Shown in pieces: positions 23,051 through 34,914 of a stretch of 64,000 bases of DNA (its first letter is position 1; each line of letters begins with the position of its first letter). Both the position numbers and the translations under genes were made by a program. Under the pieces are notes generated by a model. That model ran no database searches and was not told the DNA's origin. It saw only the letters and a program-made list of their open reading frames with translations. This stretch comes from Nageia nagi (taxonomy: Eukaryota > Pinophyta), in NCBI GenBank assembly GCA_050084985.1, contig JBITNC010000001.1, positions 176,080,001 to 176,144,000 on the forward strand, written 5' to 3'.

Positions 23051-24110
23051 CTATTATAAGAAATTATTTATCTAAAATATGGTTAAGCATATTTTTAGAA
23101 AGGTCAAATAAATTAACTTTACCAACTTCCAAACTCATAGTCATTACATTGTCTCTAACAACTAATGCATCATTTATGAGGGAAGTTTCAAATATATAAA
23201 TCAATCACTAAGGCATTTTGATCAGAAGATTAGAAGCTATACAAAATCCTTCAAAAAAATGCCTTATTTAATATGATACAAGATAAGATTTACTTGACCA
23301 TGACATCTAAACTATAAAAATCCATAAGCCAGTTTCTTTTTAGAGATGCACAAATTGTAAAAAATACCAAATTGATCATGCTAATAGTCAATATGCATAT
23401 GATGGATGAAGGTAGCATTAATATATTAACAAAGATTCAACTTCCATCAATGCATAAATACACTTCCTAATAATAGAACTAAATTGGCATTTATCCATAA
23501 TGGATAAACTTTCTACTAATGAAAGTAAAGTGGCATAAGACAAACCTTTTCAATTATAGAGAAGAGTGAACCTTTTTAACCACTCCATCAAATTTTCAAC
23601 CATGGAGAAGGGCAAACCTTTGTAACCACTCTATCAAATTTTCAACTATGGAGAAGGGTGAATCTTTTAACTACTCCATCAAAATTTACAACTATGGAGA
23701 AGGGAAAAGCTTTTAACTACTCCATAAAAATTTGCAATTATGGAGAAGGGAAAACCTTTTAAATACTTTATAAAAATTTACAACTATGGAGAAGGGTGAA
23801 CTATTAACTACTCCATCAAAATTTGTAACTCTAGAGAAGGGATAACCTTTTAACTACTACATCAAAATTTGCAACTATGGATATCAACAAGTGCACTATA
23901 ATTATTTAGCAAGAGTTTTCATCCAACCAAGGATCCAAAAAAATTCATAATTATATAAACTAATGTGCATATTTTCATCATAATACATACAAAACATGAC
24001 CATTTGTAAAAAATATTTACATCATTATTGCTAACTTAATCTTTATATGAGCAAAGATAATCAACATATGCATATTCAAATATCCATATATTCAATATTT
24101 TATCATCACC
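23051..24110 (-). other. Region replacing gag and protease in element B
   Basis: Where A has about 1.45 kb of gag and protease, B has about 1.06 kb that matches neither A nor C. A short minus-strand coding-like piece (NDALVVRDNVMTMSLEVGKV, about 23090-23170) is unassigned. The rest is AT-rich sequence around a 46-bp minisatellite. B is therefore a gag-less derivative. Confidence 0.6.
23533..23885. repeat. 46-bp minisatellite in element B
   Basis: Seven to eight imperfect copies of a unit containing TATGGAGAAGGG, ACCTTTTAACTACTCCATC and AAAATTTGCAAC. Successive GAGAAG words lie 45-47 bp apart (about 23558 to 23833), with a partial last unit near 23876. Confidence 0.9.
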
Positions 24111-24317
24111 AAATATCACTTGGAGAAGAGTATAGTTGAGGTTATTTTCTTTAAATTTAGCCTTCACATGGATCCTAGGTTCTACCAATCCTTAACTAGT
24201 TCACCTTGGGCAGCAATATACTCTCATAAGGAGAAGTACTAGCTATTTTCCAAGGTTATGATGTATGTTATATTGACAAAATTAATTATCTTGATTAAGT
24301 TTTTAGTTTTCCTCTTA
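24111..24317 (-). other. Leader of element B, part 1
   Basis: Homologous to the A leader at about 2340-2540 (CTCTCATAAGGAGAAGTAC). It is interrupted by the gag-only element and resumes at 26965. Confidence 0.8.
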
Positions 24318-24322
24318 GGTTA
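24318..24322. repeat. TSD of the gag-only element, left
   Basis: GGTTA, repeated at 26960-26964. Confidence 0.9.
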
Positions 24323-24643
24323 TGTTAGGTCCCTATACATTATTATTGTTAGGTTGGCTATGGTTATTATTATTTCCTTACATTATTATTGTTATGTCGG
24401 CTAGTGTCCTTTCATTGTAGTGGCACCCCTTGGACTCCTATATATACTAAGGAGGTATTATCATTTGAGGATGTCTATTGTTGTGTAATTGATGTGATGT
24501 AAAGGAGGTTGCCCCCTCGAAGTGGCTTATTACAAAGGAGGTTGCCCCCTTGAAGTGGCTTATTACAGATTTTATCTCTTATTTAATGCGTTGAGCTCTC
24601 TCTTTGGTGATTTTATGCTATTTTGGGAACTTTGTTCATAACA
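24323..24643 (+). repeat. 5' LTR of the gag-only element
   Basis: Starts TGTTAGGTCC and ends GTTCATAACA. A TATA-like TATATATA lies at 24439-24446. An internal 37-bp tandem duplication (AAAGGAGGTTGCCCCC, about 24497-24565) is present in both LTRs. Confidence 0.95.
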
Positions 24644-24645
24644 TT

Positions 24646-24657
24646 TGGTACCAGAGC
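24646..24657 (+). promoter_or_regulatory. Primer-binding site of the gag-only element
   Basis: TGGTACCAGAGC, a one-base variant of the Met-tRNA primer site, two bases after the LTR. Confidence 0.9.
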
Positions 24658-25437
24658 ATACGATTCTAGGGTTTCACAGCTCAAAACTAGTCATCGTGTC
24701 ATTTTCACTACCAATTTTTTTTCAGGAGGATTTAGATTCTAAAATTTAATACGTTTTTTTAAGACATAACTAAGAAGTTTCAGTTAAAATTTGAACTCCT
24801 AATTCACTATATTGTTTAAGTTACACTAAGGGGAAGTTAAGGTTTTTGACTAGTCGCAAAAGTAGGTCTGAAACAGGTGTTCTAGCTAAAAAAGGTATAT
24901 CTGAAGTTTTACAGCTCCAAACTAGGTGATACCTATTGGATTGGTTAGGTTATATATGGAAGTTTATCTGTTACAATTTTCAAGGTCTTAGAATAAACAG
25001 GTGACACAAGGCACTTCATACAAGTTCGCTCTTCAAAAAAAATCCAAAAATCAGCACATTTTGGGAAAATTGCAGTCATTTCCTCTCGGACTATCAGAAT
25101 TTGATGAAATCTATGGCATTGAAAAGAATACATCTGAGGCTACCATAGGTAGAAATTTCAGACTCTAAAGGGCCAAAATTTCATATTTACATCAGTTGGA
25201 AGGTTGGACAATAGAACAGTCTCCAAATCACGAATTAAAAAAGGTACAATTTATTTATTTATTTCTTTAAATTTGCATATATTTTGATTGAAAGGTATAT
25301 TTGGGGTGATTCATAAGCTATTGGAAATAAAATAAAGACTAGAGTCTTTTAGGTATAGACATGTTCTGGCATCTTTAAACATAGGAGCTATCGTTACTTT
25401 GCCAGCACTGCATCCCGAGGAATTGTGGTCTCCTACA

Positions 25438-25665
25438 ACGTACTCGCAGTATATCGCTTAGGCCACTATTGGATTCTCTCACGTACCTTTGAGTATATAG
25501 AGAGGCCATCATGCTCATGCACGTACATGGTATATAGAGAGGTCCTTTAGGATTCCCTCATGTACCGCGAGTATATTAGCAAGGGCCCTTTTCGAATGGT
25601 TGTGCATTAGACAGCACTAGCACAGAATTGAGCTCCCACGTACCTTGCGTATATAGGGAGACCCC
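25438..25665 (+). repeat. Five imperfect leader repeats before gag
   Basis: Units of about 27 bp with the pattern ACGTACC...GTATATAGAGAGGCC start near 25438, 25481, 25521, 25560 and 25638. They end just upstream of the gag start at 25684. They keep several CpG dinucleotides, which are rare elsewhere in the window. Confidence 0.75.
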
Positions 25666-25683
25666 CTAGAATACTTAGTCAAA

Positions 25684-26610
25684 ATGCCATCGAAAAAAAT
25701 TGCTACACCAACTACACCTCTAGAGGGTTCATCCATGACTATAGCAGAAAGTGAAGACATATTCTTTCGAATATCCCAAGTGGAAGAATTGGTTAAAGAG
25801 TGTGTAAAAAAGGGTGATATGGAGGAATTAAAAAGGGATTTGACAAAAGAGTTGGCAACTAAAATGGATCAATATATGGAAAAGATTTTTCAACTCATAC
25901 AAAACCCAGAGGTAAAGATTCCTAAAGATGTTGATATGGCCCAAGGTTATCAGGTAAATAATGATATTATTCAAGGAGATAAACCCTTCATTAATAAGCC
26001 TAATTCAGGAGGATATGCTTCTACTGATGGAAGTAATCAAGCATGGTTCTCAAGGGGAATCCCAATCCCCAAGATTGACATGAGGAAGTTTGATGGAAGG
26101 GACCCCATCACTTGGATATTTCAAATGGAGCACTTTTTTGATCTACACCAAGTACCAACATCACAAAAAGTAACTATTGCATCCTTGTATCTAGAGACTG
26201 AGCAGGTTGTATGGTACCAATGGCTTTGTGAACGTAAAAAGGGTTCTATTATATCTTGATCCATTTTTACAGAGGAAATGATAGCCTACCATGAGGATGT
26301 TAAGAATAATTCCTTCTTTACTCAATTGATAAATCTAAGGCAAGAAGGTTCAGTGATGGAGCACATTCAACAATTTCAAAAGTTGAGTCTTAGAGTGAAG
26401 GATATACCAGATGATAGATTTTTGGATCTCTTTATGGGAACCTTAAAGGATAAAATTCAACATGAGGTGCATCTATTTGAACCAACATCCTTAGAGATGG
26501 CTTTTAGGATGGCAAGGAAGGTTGAAAGTAAAAATATGGCAATGGTTGAATATTCCACATGGGAAGATGAGAAATTTCTACAGAAGCATCCAAAACTACT
26601 AAAATGTTGA
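25684..26610 (+). pseudogene. Retrotransposon gag with one in-frame stop
   Basis: One frame from MPSKKIATPTTP to a stop at 26608-26610, about 308 codons. It is interrupted only by TGA at 26257-26259, where the family has Trp (after the LCERKKGSIIS block). Residues about 120-290 fit the Retrotrans_gag domain: FDGRDPITWIFQMEHFF, ASLYLETEQVVWYQWL, then FLDLFMGTLKDKIQHEV. The N-terminal half is charged and probably helical. There is no CCHC knuckle. A single G to A change explains the stop, so the frame was open recently. It would form capsid-like particles. The first ATG after the leader repeats is taken as start. Confidence 0.92.
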
Positions 26611-26624
26611 GGACAACATTTTTT

Positions 26625-26636
26625 GAAGGAGAGGGG
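26625..26636 (+). promoter_or_regulatory. Polypurine tract of the gag-only element
   Basis: GAAGGAGAGGGG, two bases before the 3' LTR and only 15 bases after the gag stop. Confidence 0.9.
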
Positions 26637-26638
26637 CA

Positions 26639-26959
26639 TGTTAGGTCCCTATACATTATTATTGTTAGGTCGGCTATGGTTATTATTATTTCCTTACATT
26701 ATTATTGTTATGTCGGCTAGTGTCCTTTCATTGTAGTGGCACCCCTTGGACTCCTATATATACTAAGGAGGTATTATCATTTGAAGATGTCTATTGTTGT
26801 GTAATTGATGTGATGTAAAGGAGGTTTCCCCCTCGAAGTGGCTTATTACAAAGGAGGTTGCCCCCTCGAAGTGGCTTATTACAGATTTTATCTCTTATTC
26901 AATGCGTTGAGCTCTCTCTTTGGTGATTTTATGCTATTTTGGGAACTTTGTTCATAACA
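26639..26959 (+). repeat. 3' LTR of the gag-only element
   Basis: 321 bp, identical to the 5' copy except five substitutions. Followed by TSD GGTTA (26960-26964). Confidence 0.95.
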
Positions 26960-26964
26960 GGTTA

Positions 26965-28200
26965 TTAGGATAATTCTTGAATAGATAGATAGACATGTGA
27001 TATCACTACACACTTGCATGTCCACATATATGGAGTTAAATCCAAACCAACAAAGGATTTAGGGGTAATTAAGAAGTACAAACTTTTCACCACTTGAATT
27101 ATTGGATTAAAAAGGCTCTATTATACCTTATCATCACCTCATGTTTTCATTTTAGGGCAGCAAATTTCAATATTTACGTACTTTGTATATAAAGTAAAAG
27201 TGCAAAATAATAAAATGCTTTAAACATGAAACTACATCTAATATCATCCATAAGTATGAACCAAAGATTCCAATGGGTTTTGTTACAACCCCTAATGGAT
27301 CTCTTAATAAAGGTTCATTAATTTTAAGTAACAACAAATGAGCTTAAGAGTCTAATGGGATTTGTTACAACCCTTAATGGATCTCTATACAAAGATTTAT
27401 TATCAAAAATTGAGGAATTCTCCCCCTTGTTACTTAAAAAAAATAGAATTTAAAACTAATTCCTTATTTGTAATTCATAGGCAAAATTATTTAAGAGAAA
27501 TTTATCCATCCACATGCACTAGGAAAATAAAAAACCATGCAATTTTAAATTTTTTATCAACATAGCAATAATCATGCATTAGGATAAAATATTAAACCAT
27601 GTAAAAATAAATTTGATCCATCCACATGTGTGTATTATGCATTAATATAAAATATTAACTATGCATTCATAAAAAATTCCCTCCTCTTTATCTTAAATGC
27701 ATGGTTAATAAAGTCCCTCATTATAATTTTCACTAAGGTAAAAAGATAATTTTAGCAAATAAAGAAATATTAGCCTTCAAAAAAGCCTATAAAAAATTAG
27801 ACAAAAATATTCATACTTAAAAAATAATAATCCCTTTTTAAAAAATCCCCCTTTTTTTAAAAAAAAAGATGAACCCCCTTCTTTTTAAAATAATAACTTG
27901 AAAAAAACTCAATTTTTTTTCTTAAATAAATTGCTTAAAAAAGGCTAAAAAAATAAAATAATAAAAAAATCCTCTTCTTTTTTAAAAAAATAGTAACTAT
28001 TTTTTATAAGAAATAAATGACACATTTTTTTATTTTAAATAATATATATTTTATTAAAAAAATTCTTTTTTTAATATGTAAAAAAATTAAAAATAAGGGG
28101 TGGGGGTAGGGGGGTGCACCCCCCAAAAGGGCCACATGCCACTTTAGCATTGCATGCCACCCCAGGGGCATGTGCCTCCCTAATGGGGGGTTGCTCATGT
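26965..28200 (-). other. Leader of element B, part 2
   Basis: Parallels the A leader (about 2545-3790): the GTGATATCACTACACAC word, the two passages with AATGGGTTTTGTTACAACCC, long A/T tracts and a final GC-rich block (28096-28190). No coding frame. The G2p LTR resumes at its right edge without an intervening B LTR. Confidence 0.75.
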
Positions 28201-28841
28201 TTGAAATTGATCCTAATGTACTTTGACATCACCCCCTTTTGGATGTTAGCATTTGTATCCCTTAGATATAATTTTATTAATCCCAAGACTCCCTATCTTG
28301 GACATTACAAGCATGAGTACATAGATCAAATCTCTTTGTTATTAGATTATCTTAATGTAATATTAGAAGATGATCACCCTCACCTATAAAAGGAGTATAC
28401 TTAGTCATTATGAGACATGTTGATTATTGATATTAAACCCCTTTTCCTTATTGAGTGTGACAACTCTTTTTTTGCCACTTATAGGGCACCTTTATTTAAG
28501 GTGTTGAGGTGAGAGGAGGATACCCTTGAAATTACTCTAGCTATCTTGAGAGGAACATTGTTGGTTCCATAAAAATTATTATAGAGTAGACCTAGTTCAT
28601 TTGCTCCCTAATTGAGCATTGGAATACTATAAGCATTTGTTTGTGTTAAATTTATATTTGCTCTTCATAGCTAGATGTTAGATTTTGGAGGTATTTTTAT
28701 AAGTTTGATTTGTATTTACCATTTTAACAAGTTAGGATATTTATACATTTTTGGGCTTATTTGGATAATTTTGGAGCTTGGAGTTAATTGTCCCTCTCCT
28801 AATGCATGTTTGATAAGTGAGCCCTACTTAGGATCATCATA
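28201..28841 (+). repeat. G2p 5' LTR, right piece
   Basis: Continues the LTR after copia B and ends GGATCATCATA. It has a TATA box TATAAAAG at 28385-28392, shared with the 3' LTR (49432-49439). About 200 bp present in the 3' LTR (about 49650-49870) is missing here. Confidence 0.85.
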
Positions 28842-28842
28842 G

Positions 28843-28855
28843 TGGTATTAAAGCC
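28843..28855 (+). promoter_or_regulatory. Primer-binding site of G2p
   Basis: TGGTATTAAAGCC, one base after the LTR. It resembles the TGGTATCAAATCC site of the sister element G2m. Confidence 0.8.
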
Positions 28856-29755
28856 TTAATTCTTCCATCTTATTAGAATTAAGAGCATCACTCATGGAGG
28901 GTTTTAAATTGGAGTTGAAGAGTTGAGATCTTACCCTTGCTATCGGGTAATAATTGCTAAGGAGTTGGAGATCTCTCCATCCTACTAGAGAGATGTGTTA
29001 ATGAATATTATTGAAGGAGTCAAAGTTAATGTTGAAGGAGATTACTGAATGATTTGAAGAAGCTAAAGGAGATTCATTATGATATTTTTTCTAAGATCAT
29101 AGATAGAGAGGTCTGCATCATAGTGAAATCTAGCATAATAATTATCATTTTGAAAGAGTTTTTAGTGGATTTAGACATTTGGAATGAAATGTTGGGGATC
29201 TAAGATCTTGGTTACACCCTTTTAGAAAGTCATTGGGTATTTTTTAGCCCTAATTTCAAATTCTAAGACATCAAGGAGGTTTTTCTAGCTTAAAAAAGCT
29301 ACATTTTTAAAAATTTGATATTTTTTATTTTCAAATTTGAAGTTCATATTTGATAAATTTAAGTTTGAAGGAGGAATAAGGATTTATTAATGATTTTGAG
29401 CTCATCTAGAGTAAATTTTGGTATTTTGGGAGAACCTCAAGTTGAACGTTGGTGTTTTAGGAGAGATTCTAAGGCTCATTCACATTTTGAGGCCTTCATA
29501 GGGAGGATGTTGACATTTTGAGGGAGGTTTGGAGAATTGAACTATATTTTGGGACCATCAAAAGCTAGATGTTGTATTTATGAGGGTATTTTTATGTATT
29601 ACTCTATATTTTAGAACCAACCTCAGGAAGATGTTAGCATACCAAGTATATTTTTGAGTTCATTCTACATTTGAGCTCTCTATGAGATATATGTTGGTGT
29701 TTTTAATGCATATCTTAGGAAAGTGCTAAGTTTCAAGTTCACTTAAAGGTAGATG
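28856..29755 (+). repeat. G2p leader with degenerate minisatellite
   Basis: Noncoding. From about 29400 a decayed tandem array is visible with units of roughly 55-65 bp built on CATTTTGAGG, CTAGATGTTGG and ATTTTGGGAG words. The same array, diverged, occurs in the G2m leader (minus, 41130-41750) and the G2x leader (minus, 4310-4640). It resumes in this element at 34441. Confidence 0.65.
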
Positions 29756-32700
29756 TAATGCATTCTCTTATTCTAAACATCTAAAACCCTAAATTTTAGA
29801 CCTAATTTATTTGTTATTTAAGCACTCAATATATCTGGGAATGGATTTAGATGATCCACATGAGCTTGTTAATGCTGCTAGATAGCTAGCACCCACATGG
29901 CAAGATTGGATAAGGTTTGGAGTATCCAAACCTGATTAAAACTCTTTTGGTGTTCACTCTATAATGCTCATCCTATTGAACAGACACCTTAAATGTGACC
30001 CCACCATTTCCACTTCACAAAATGTGCAACAGATATTTTGGACATGATGTAGTGGTTTCCTACTTGGGGTCCATATCACCAAGAGAATGTACATCCACTA
30101 GGTTACACATCCTCACTCAATGATAACCCTCTAACTCACAAGAGTAGATAGCTTATTCTAGGAAAAATTCCTTATGATTGGAAAACATCATCACCAATGG
30201 AATAGTATTCATACTTCTATGTGCTTAACTACAAGTAGTATGAATACTAAATTACCTTCACCCAGTAACCATAGTTTTATCAACTACTATCCTCATTTGA
30301 CACCCTATTGAGGATATGAGATACTAGTTAGCCCATATCTATCGATTAGGATCACCAAAGAATTTTGTATCCCCATGCCCATATATTAAGGAGCCATGGG
30401 TATTGAAATGATACCCATAAGTGGTTTATATAGTCTAATTAATTTTAAGCAAGGTTATAAAGTGCAAACCACCCATATCATAGATAAGAAGACTCAAACA
30501 ACTTATTTAGGAAGTCACAAGAGATCTTTAGATTTACAAATATCCCATATGCATGGTAATTCATAATTAATACCACTTTATAAAAGTTATCATAAAATTA
30601 TTTGGTAATGTGCCTTGATATGACACTAAAGTAAGCTACAGCTATAAAGGGAGTGTGGAACAAAGTAGTCCATACTTCAAGGAATATTCTTTTGGAATGT
30701 CATTTAGCAAGGAAGGGTCAACTAATGAATATTTCATACTATATTCACTATCAAATCCATCTAAAAGTTTTTTTTTGGTCAAATCAAATCCTTAGGATTT
30801 TTCCTTCTTAGCCTTCATTTCATGTTAATCTTTTTTCCTTGTTTGACTATCCTAGTATTTCTAAGTGTTCCCATAGGATTTCAAACTATCCCATGAGTTC
30901 CCAGTTGATCCCATTCATTCACATTTTGATCCCAAGGATCCCTAACATTTCTTAATTTATTCCAACCTTTAATTTGGAACCATAATTCTAAGTTGGAATC
31001 TTTTTCAATTCATTGGGGTTTATTAGGGTTAATGACCTTATCGATCTCATAAATTTATAGATCTTTGTAAACACACTTGGTCAACAATATTTTTTGATTT
31101 ATATTAAATCAAATGATCATGTTATAATCACATACTATTTTTATATGTCATGAAAACTTGATACTATTGTATAAGTCTATTTGATTACAACATGCACCCA
31201 TTAATGCTTTGAGTGAAGTAAAAGAAACAAGAGACATTGAATTAATAAGATACATATAATTATTAACTATAGAGTCTCAACTTAAGAATCTCTTAAAACC
31301 ATCCATCCATTAATGAAATTTTATAAAACTACTTTTCATTAAATATTACAAACACAAGTTAATACCAAAAGAGTAGCAATAATTACAAATGATATTAAGA
31401 TACAAATAGGATTGTAACCTCATTAAAGCATAATTAGGTCCTATTTACAAGTCATACCAAAACAAATTGTTCGTAAAGATATCTTCACCTTGTTATGGAA
31501 ACACCTTCATCAATCTTTAATACATCTTTATCGAGTCTTCATCATCTTTTGTCAAGCTTCTTTCCAATGATCAAAGTAGATGGGGTTGAGTACTAAGGAG
31601 GTGAAGAGTTTGAGGATCATGAAAACCATTTATGAATTATTGACCATGATTCAAATGAATTATGTCATCTCATCCATTAAAATTATTCTAATGACCTCAG
31701 GAGAAATCTATGAATGCCTCCCTTCCTTGGTCATATAGTAAGCATTTTAAATTTATATATTTCTTAGACATCCTTCATAATTTTTATTCATAACTAATGT
31801 ACACTGACTAAAAATAATAATTACTTTTAATTATTTCTTACCACATATTTTTTTTAGATTTATTCATAAATTTCATGCAACAATACTAATATTTCATTCC
31901 ATTAATTTTCTACTTAAAGACATAGAGGTTTTACTATATAAATGTGGATGCTTATTACAAAATGGTTTCCATGTGAGATTTAACTAGAACTTAGCTTTCA
32001 ATCAAATAATTAATGATATTGAATAATGAATGAGAAGATCTCCAGGATTAGATTGAGGAAGTAATAGCTATGGCATTATTTTCTTGGTATAAAATGTTAT
32101 TCATTAAGATTCAATATTATGCCTTGGATTCAACAAATTTCCTTTGAACATATAAAGTAGGATTTAAAAATAGATAGGTGTATAGTTTATTTCAATATCA
32201 TTTTAAGGATCAACAATGTCATTCTCAAGGTAATGTGTTAATTTGGAAGATGCATCACAAGAATTAGTACACATATTTAACAAAAAAATTGATTTCTTAG
32301 AATAAATCTATCAATTTGTTCCAAAAATTTATAGATCTAAGTGAAGTGGATGAGAGTGATATAGAGTAGAATTCTATAATGTAACATGGAGAAACATAAT
32401 TGGATGAATGGGGATGTTTTTTTACAAAGTATGAAGACTTCCAAAAGGAGTATGTTATCTCCAAGACTACAAAGATTAAACAAAGATATTACTATCAAAT
32501 GTAAAGCCAAACTCTGAAATCTTATCAGCATTCTCCTAGCATGAACCATTATGTGAACTTAAGAAGGAGATATGGAAATCCATAAAAGAATAAATGAGAT
32601 AGTTTCTCAATGAATTTTATGGTTTTGAACACCTATTATACAAGGAATACATAATTTTGGGAGTCTTTTGATAATAATGGATTGCAAAACTTCAATGATA

Positions 32701-34440
32701 GGTGAATATGTAAACAATGCATTATCTAAAAGGAGTGGGGAAATAAAACATAGTATTAAAAACAAAATTTAAAACCAAACTTTGAACCATTTACTATCAA
32801 TTATTCAACATGTGTTACTGTACGAGGTCTAAATGAAGGTATGGTGATCCATCACAAAGTACTTGAAATGGTTTCTAATGACAAAATGGATATCTGGAGG
32901 GGTATGCAATCAAGCTCTGAAATATTTACCAACACTTTGCTAGCATGTGACATCAAGGGAGTGCATAAGGAAGGTTTAGACATCTACCAAGAGTAGTTCA
33001 AATGATTTTACATCAAATATTATGGTTGTAAGTTCTCAAATAGCTATGAATGCAAAATGTGGTATAATATACAAGATAAAAAATGCATAGTATGGATTTT
33101 CTTAGAATAAAAAAAAGCAACAGGGAGAATACTTTAATAATGGTTCAAAATATTATCAAATCTCAATGTAGGAGGACATAAGGAGGACATATTTGACTAG
33201 TATCATAAAAAATATCATAAAATACATAATACAATTGTACTCGGGACTTTCCACCACTATATTTAAATAAAGGAAAACTAATAAGATCCCATACCTTAAC
33301 TTTTTAAGGAAAAGATAAGGTACCAACCTTCACATGAATTATTTCAAACAAAATAATCAACATGTCCCTTCAAATAGTATAATACCTCTATCAACAATTA
33401 ATTCCATGAAGCTTTATCAAACAATCCCTTCATACAACATATTAAATAACATTAAAATATGACTACTTTAACTAGGCATTTTAGAAATGCAAAAGAATGC
33501 ACCTGAACCTGGAGAGGTACATACTTCTTTTCTTCACATAACTCTACACTCAAGCTTGAGAATAATAAGAATAAAATAATAAGAGATAGGTAGGTAGGTG
33601 TTTTTCCTAATGTTCCACCCTCCTATTTATAGCCAAGGAGGATCAAGGGTGTCCAAATGAATGTCTCCTCATCCCTTCAATAATGTTTGGGGTAGGTTTG
33701 ATTAAAGTTATTGATGATTGAAATGGAATTTAATACCTTGGAACCTTTTCTATTAATTGATAAATTAGTGCCAACTATTGTCCATACCTAACATAAGGAA
33801 ACAAAAATAAGTAGGGTCATTACTCAATTATTTTCATCAACCATTAAATATTTTGTAACATCACAAGGTGACCTTAGTCCTTTCTAAATTTTCTTGTTTT
33901 AATTTTCATTTTAATTTACTAATAACTCTAAGTAAAAATTTGAATTCCAATAAGGGGAATATTCCTTACCCTCCCTTTTCAAATTTAAATTATGAAAAAT
34001 TCATAATAGGAAATCAATCACACATCTTACCTACAATGGTCACCTCATTCTGAAGTATAAATTATTAACCCACACACATTCATAAATACACCTTCATCAT
34101 GAAAATTGATATTCATAATTAATTATTATACCATGTAGCTACATGATTTATAATGGTTATTAGGGTTTGTTAGTGAACCAACTCCAATGATTTCTTCACT
34201 CTTACCCTTCCATTCCTATCACCAATTCACCCTTAGTTCCTTAGGTCTTTTCCACACTTTCCATCTCAATTCAACCTATGACCTGTGTTAATATATCTCA
34301 AAGCTAGCATCAAACCAACACAAATAAAGCATATCACTAATAAATACTCATCATTACATAGCTTAATTCAAGTTAAATTTCATTAGGACCTCGATCTTAA
34401 TCGATTCTTAATAGTGCAATTAGATGATTTGTTACAACAT
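29756..34440. other. Probable insertion in the G2p leader, unresolved
   Basis: The leader minisatellite breaks off at about 29755 and resumes at about 34441. The 4.7 kb between shows no pol motifs. On the minus strand there is a promoter-like TATAAATA (plus 33624-33631, in CTATTTATAGCC). Three related blocks sharing AAACTCTGAAAT or AAGCTCTGAAATATT-type words lie near 32500, 32770 and 32900. I could not find an LTR pair or TSD. It may be an old minus-strand LTR element. Confidence 0.4.
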
Positions 34441-34750
34441 ACATTGGTATTCTGGAAGAGTTTTGAAGTCTATTCTACGTTTTAAGACCATCCTAGGCTA
34501 AATGTTAATATATTGAAGAAATTTTAGAAGATCATCTTGCATTTTGAGGTCCCCTTGAGCTAGATGTTTGCAATTTATAGGTAATTTCAAAGGTTAATCT
34601 ACATTTCAGAGCTATCTTGAGGTGAACATGGTTTACAAAGGCTTATTTTAAAGTTTATTTGGTATTTTGAGTTCATTATAGGATAAATAATGGAATTTTG
34701 AATAATTTTTTAGATTCCTTACTACATTTTGAAAGGACCTACAATAATAT
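34441..34750 (+). repeat. G2p leader minisatellite, second part
   Basis: Same decayed unit as at 29400-29755 (CATTTTGAGG, GAGCTAGATGTT, TATTCTACG words). Confidence 0.6.
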
Positions 34751-34914
34751 GTTTGATTGTTAATGCCAATTGGGTGTTTGAACTATATCACAAGTGATAT
34801 TACCTATAAATATTAATTATATTTCATTGTAGAGGATAAGAATTGATAATTTTGAAGGGTTATTAGACATATTGATCATTATTTTCTAACAAATTTAAAG
34901 TTGCAAGTCACTAC

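Larger units (their letters stand above)
24323..26959 (+). mobile_element. Gag-only non-autonomous LTR retrotransposon (TR-GAG type)
   Basis: 2637 bp with two 321-bp LTRs (five differences), TSD GGTTA, PBS, a leader, a gag frame and a polypurine tract, and nothing else. No protease, integrase, RT or RNase H sequence is present between gag and the PPT. Structures of this kind are known in plants as TR-GAG elements and are thought to move using enzymes from an autonomous partner. It is inserted in the leader of copia B. Confidence 0.93.
9876..28200 (-). mobile_element. Copia element B, minus strand, hosting two further elements
   Basis: From right to left this element reads leader (about 28200-24110, interrupted), a repeat-rich replacement region, integrase (23050-22394), an interruption by element C, then RT-RNase H (13130 to about 11385), 3' untranslated region and 3' LTR (10357-9876). 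It is inserted in the G2p 5' LTR. Comparison with the intact 3' LTR copy at 37390-37440 shows about 45 bp of target missing at the right junction. The expected 5' LTR of B is absent, so its right end has been deleted. Same family as element A. Confidence 0.85.

Noticed and set aside
23533-23885. CRISPR-like or centromeric satellite reading of the 46-bp repeat
   Set aside because: The units abut without unique spacers, and there are only seven or eight copies inside a copia element. It is a plain minisatellite.
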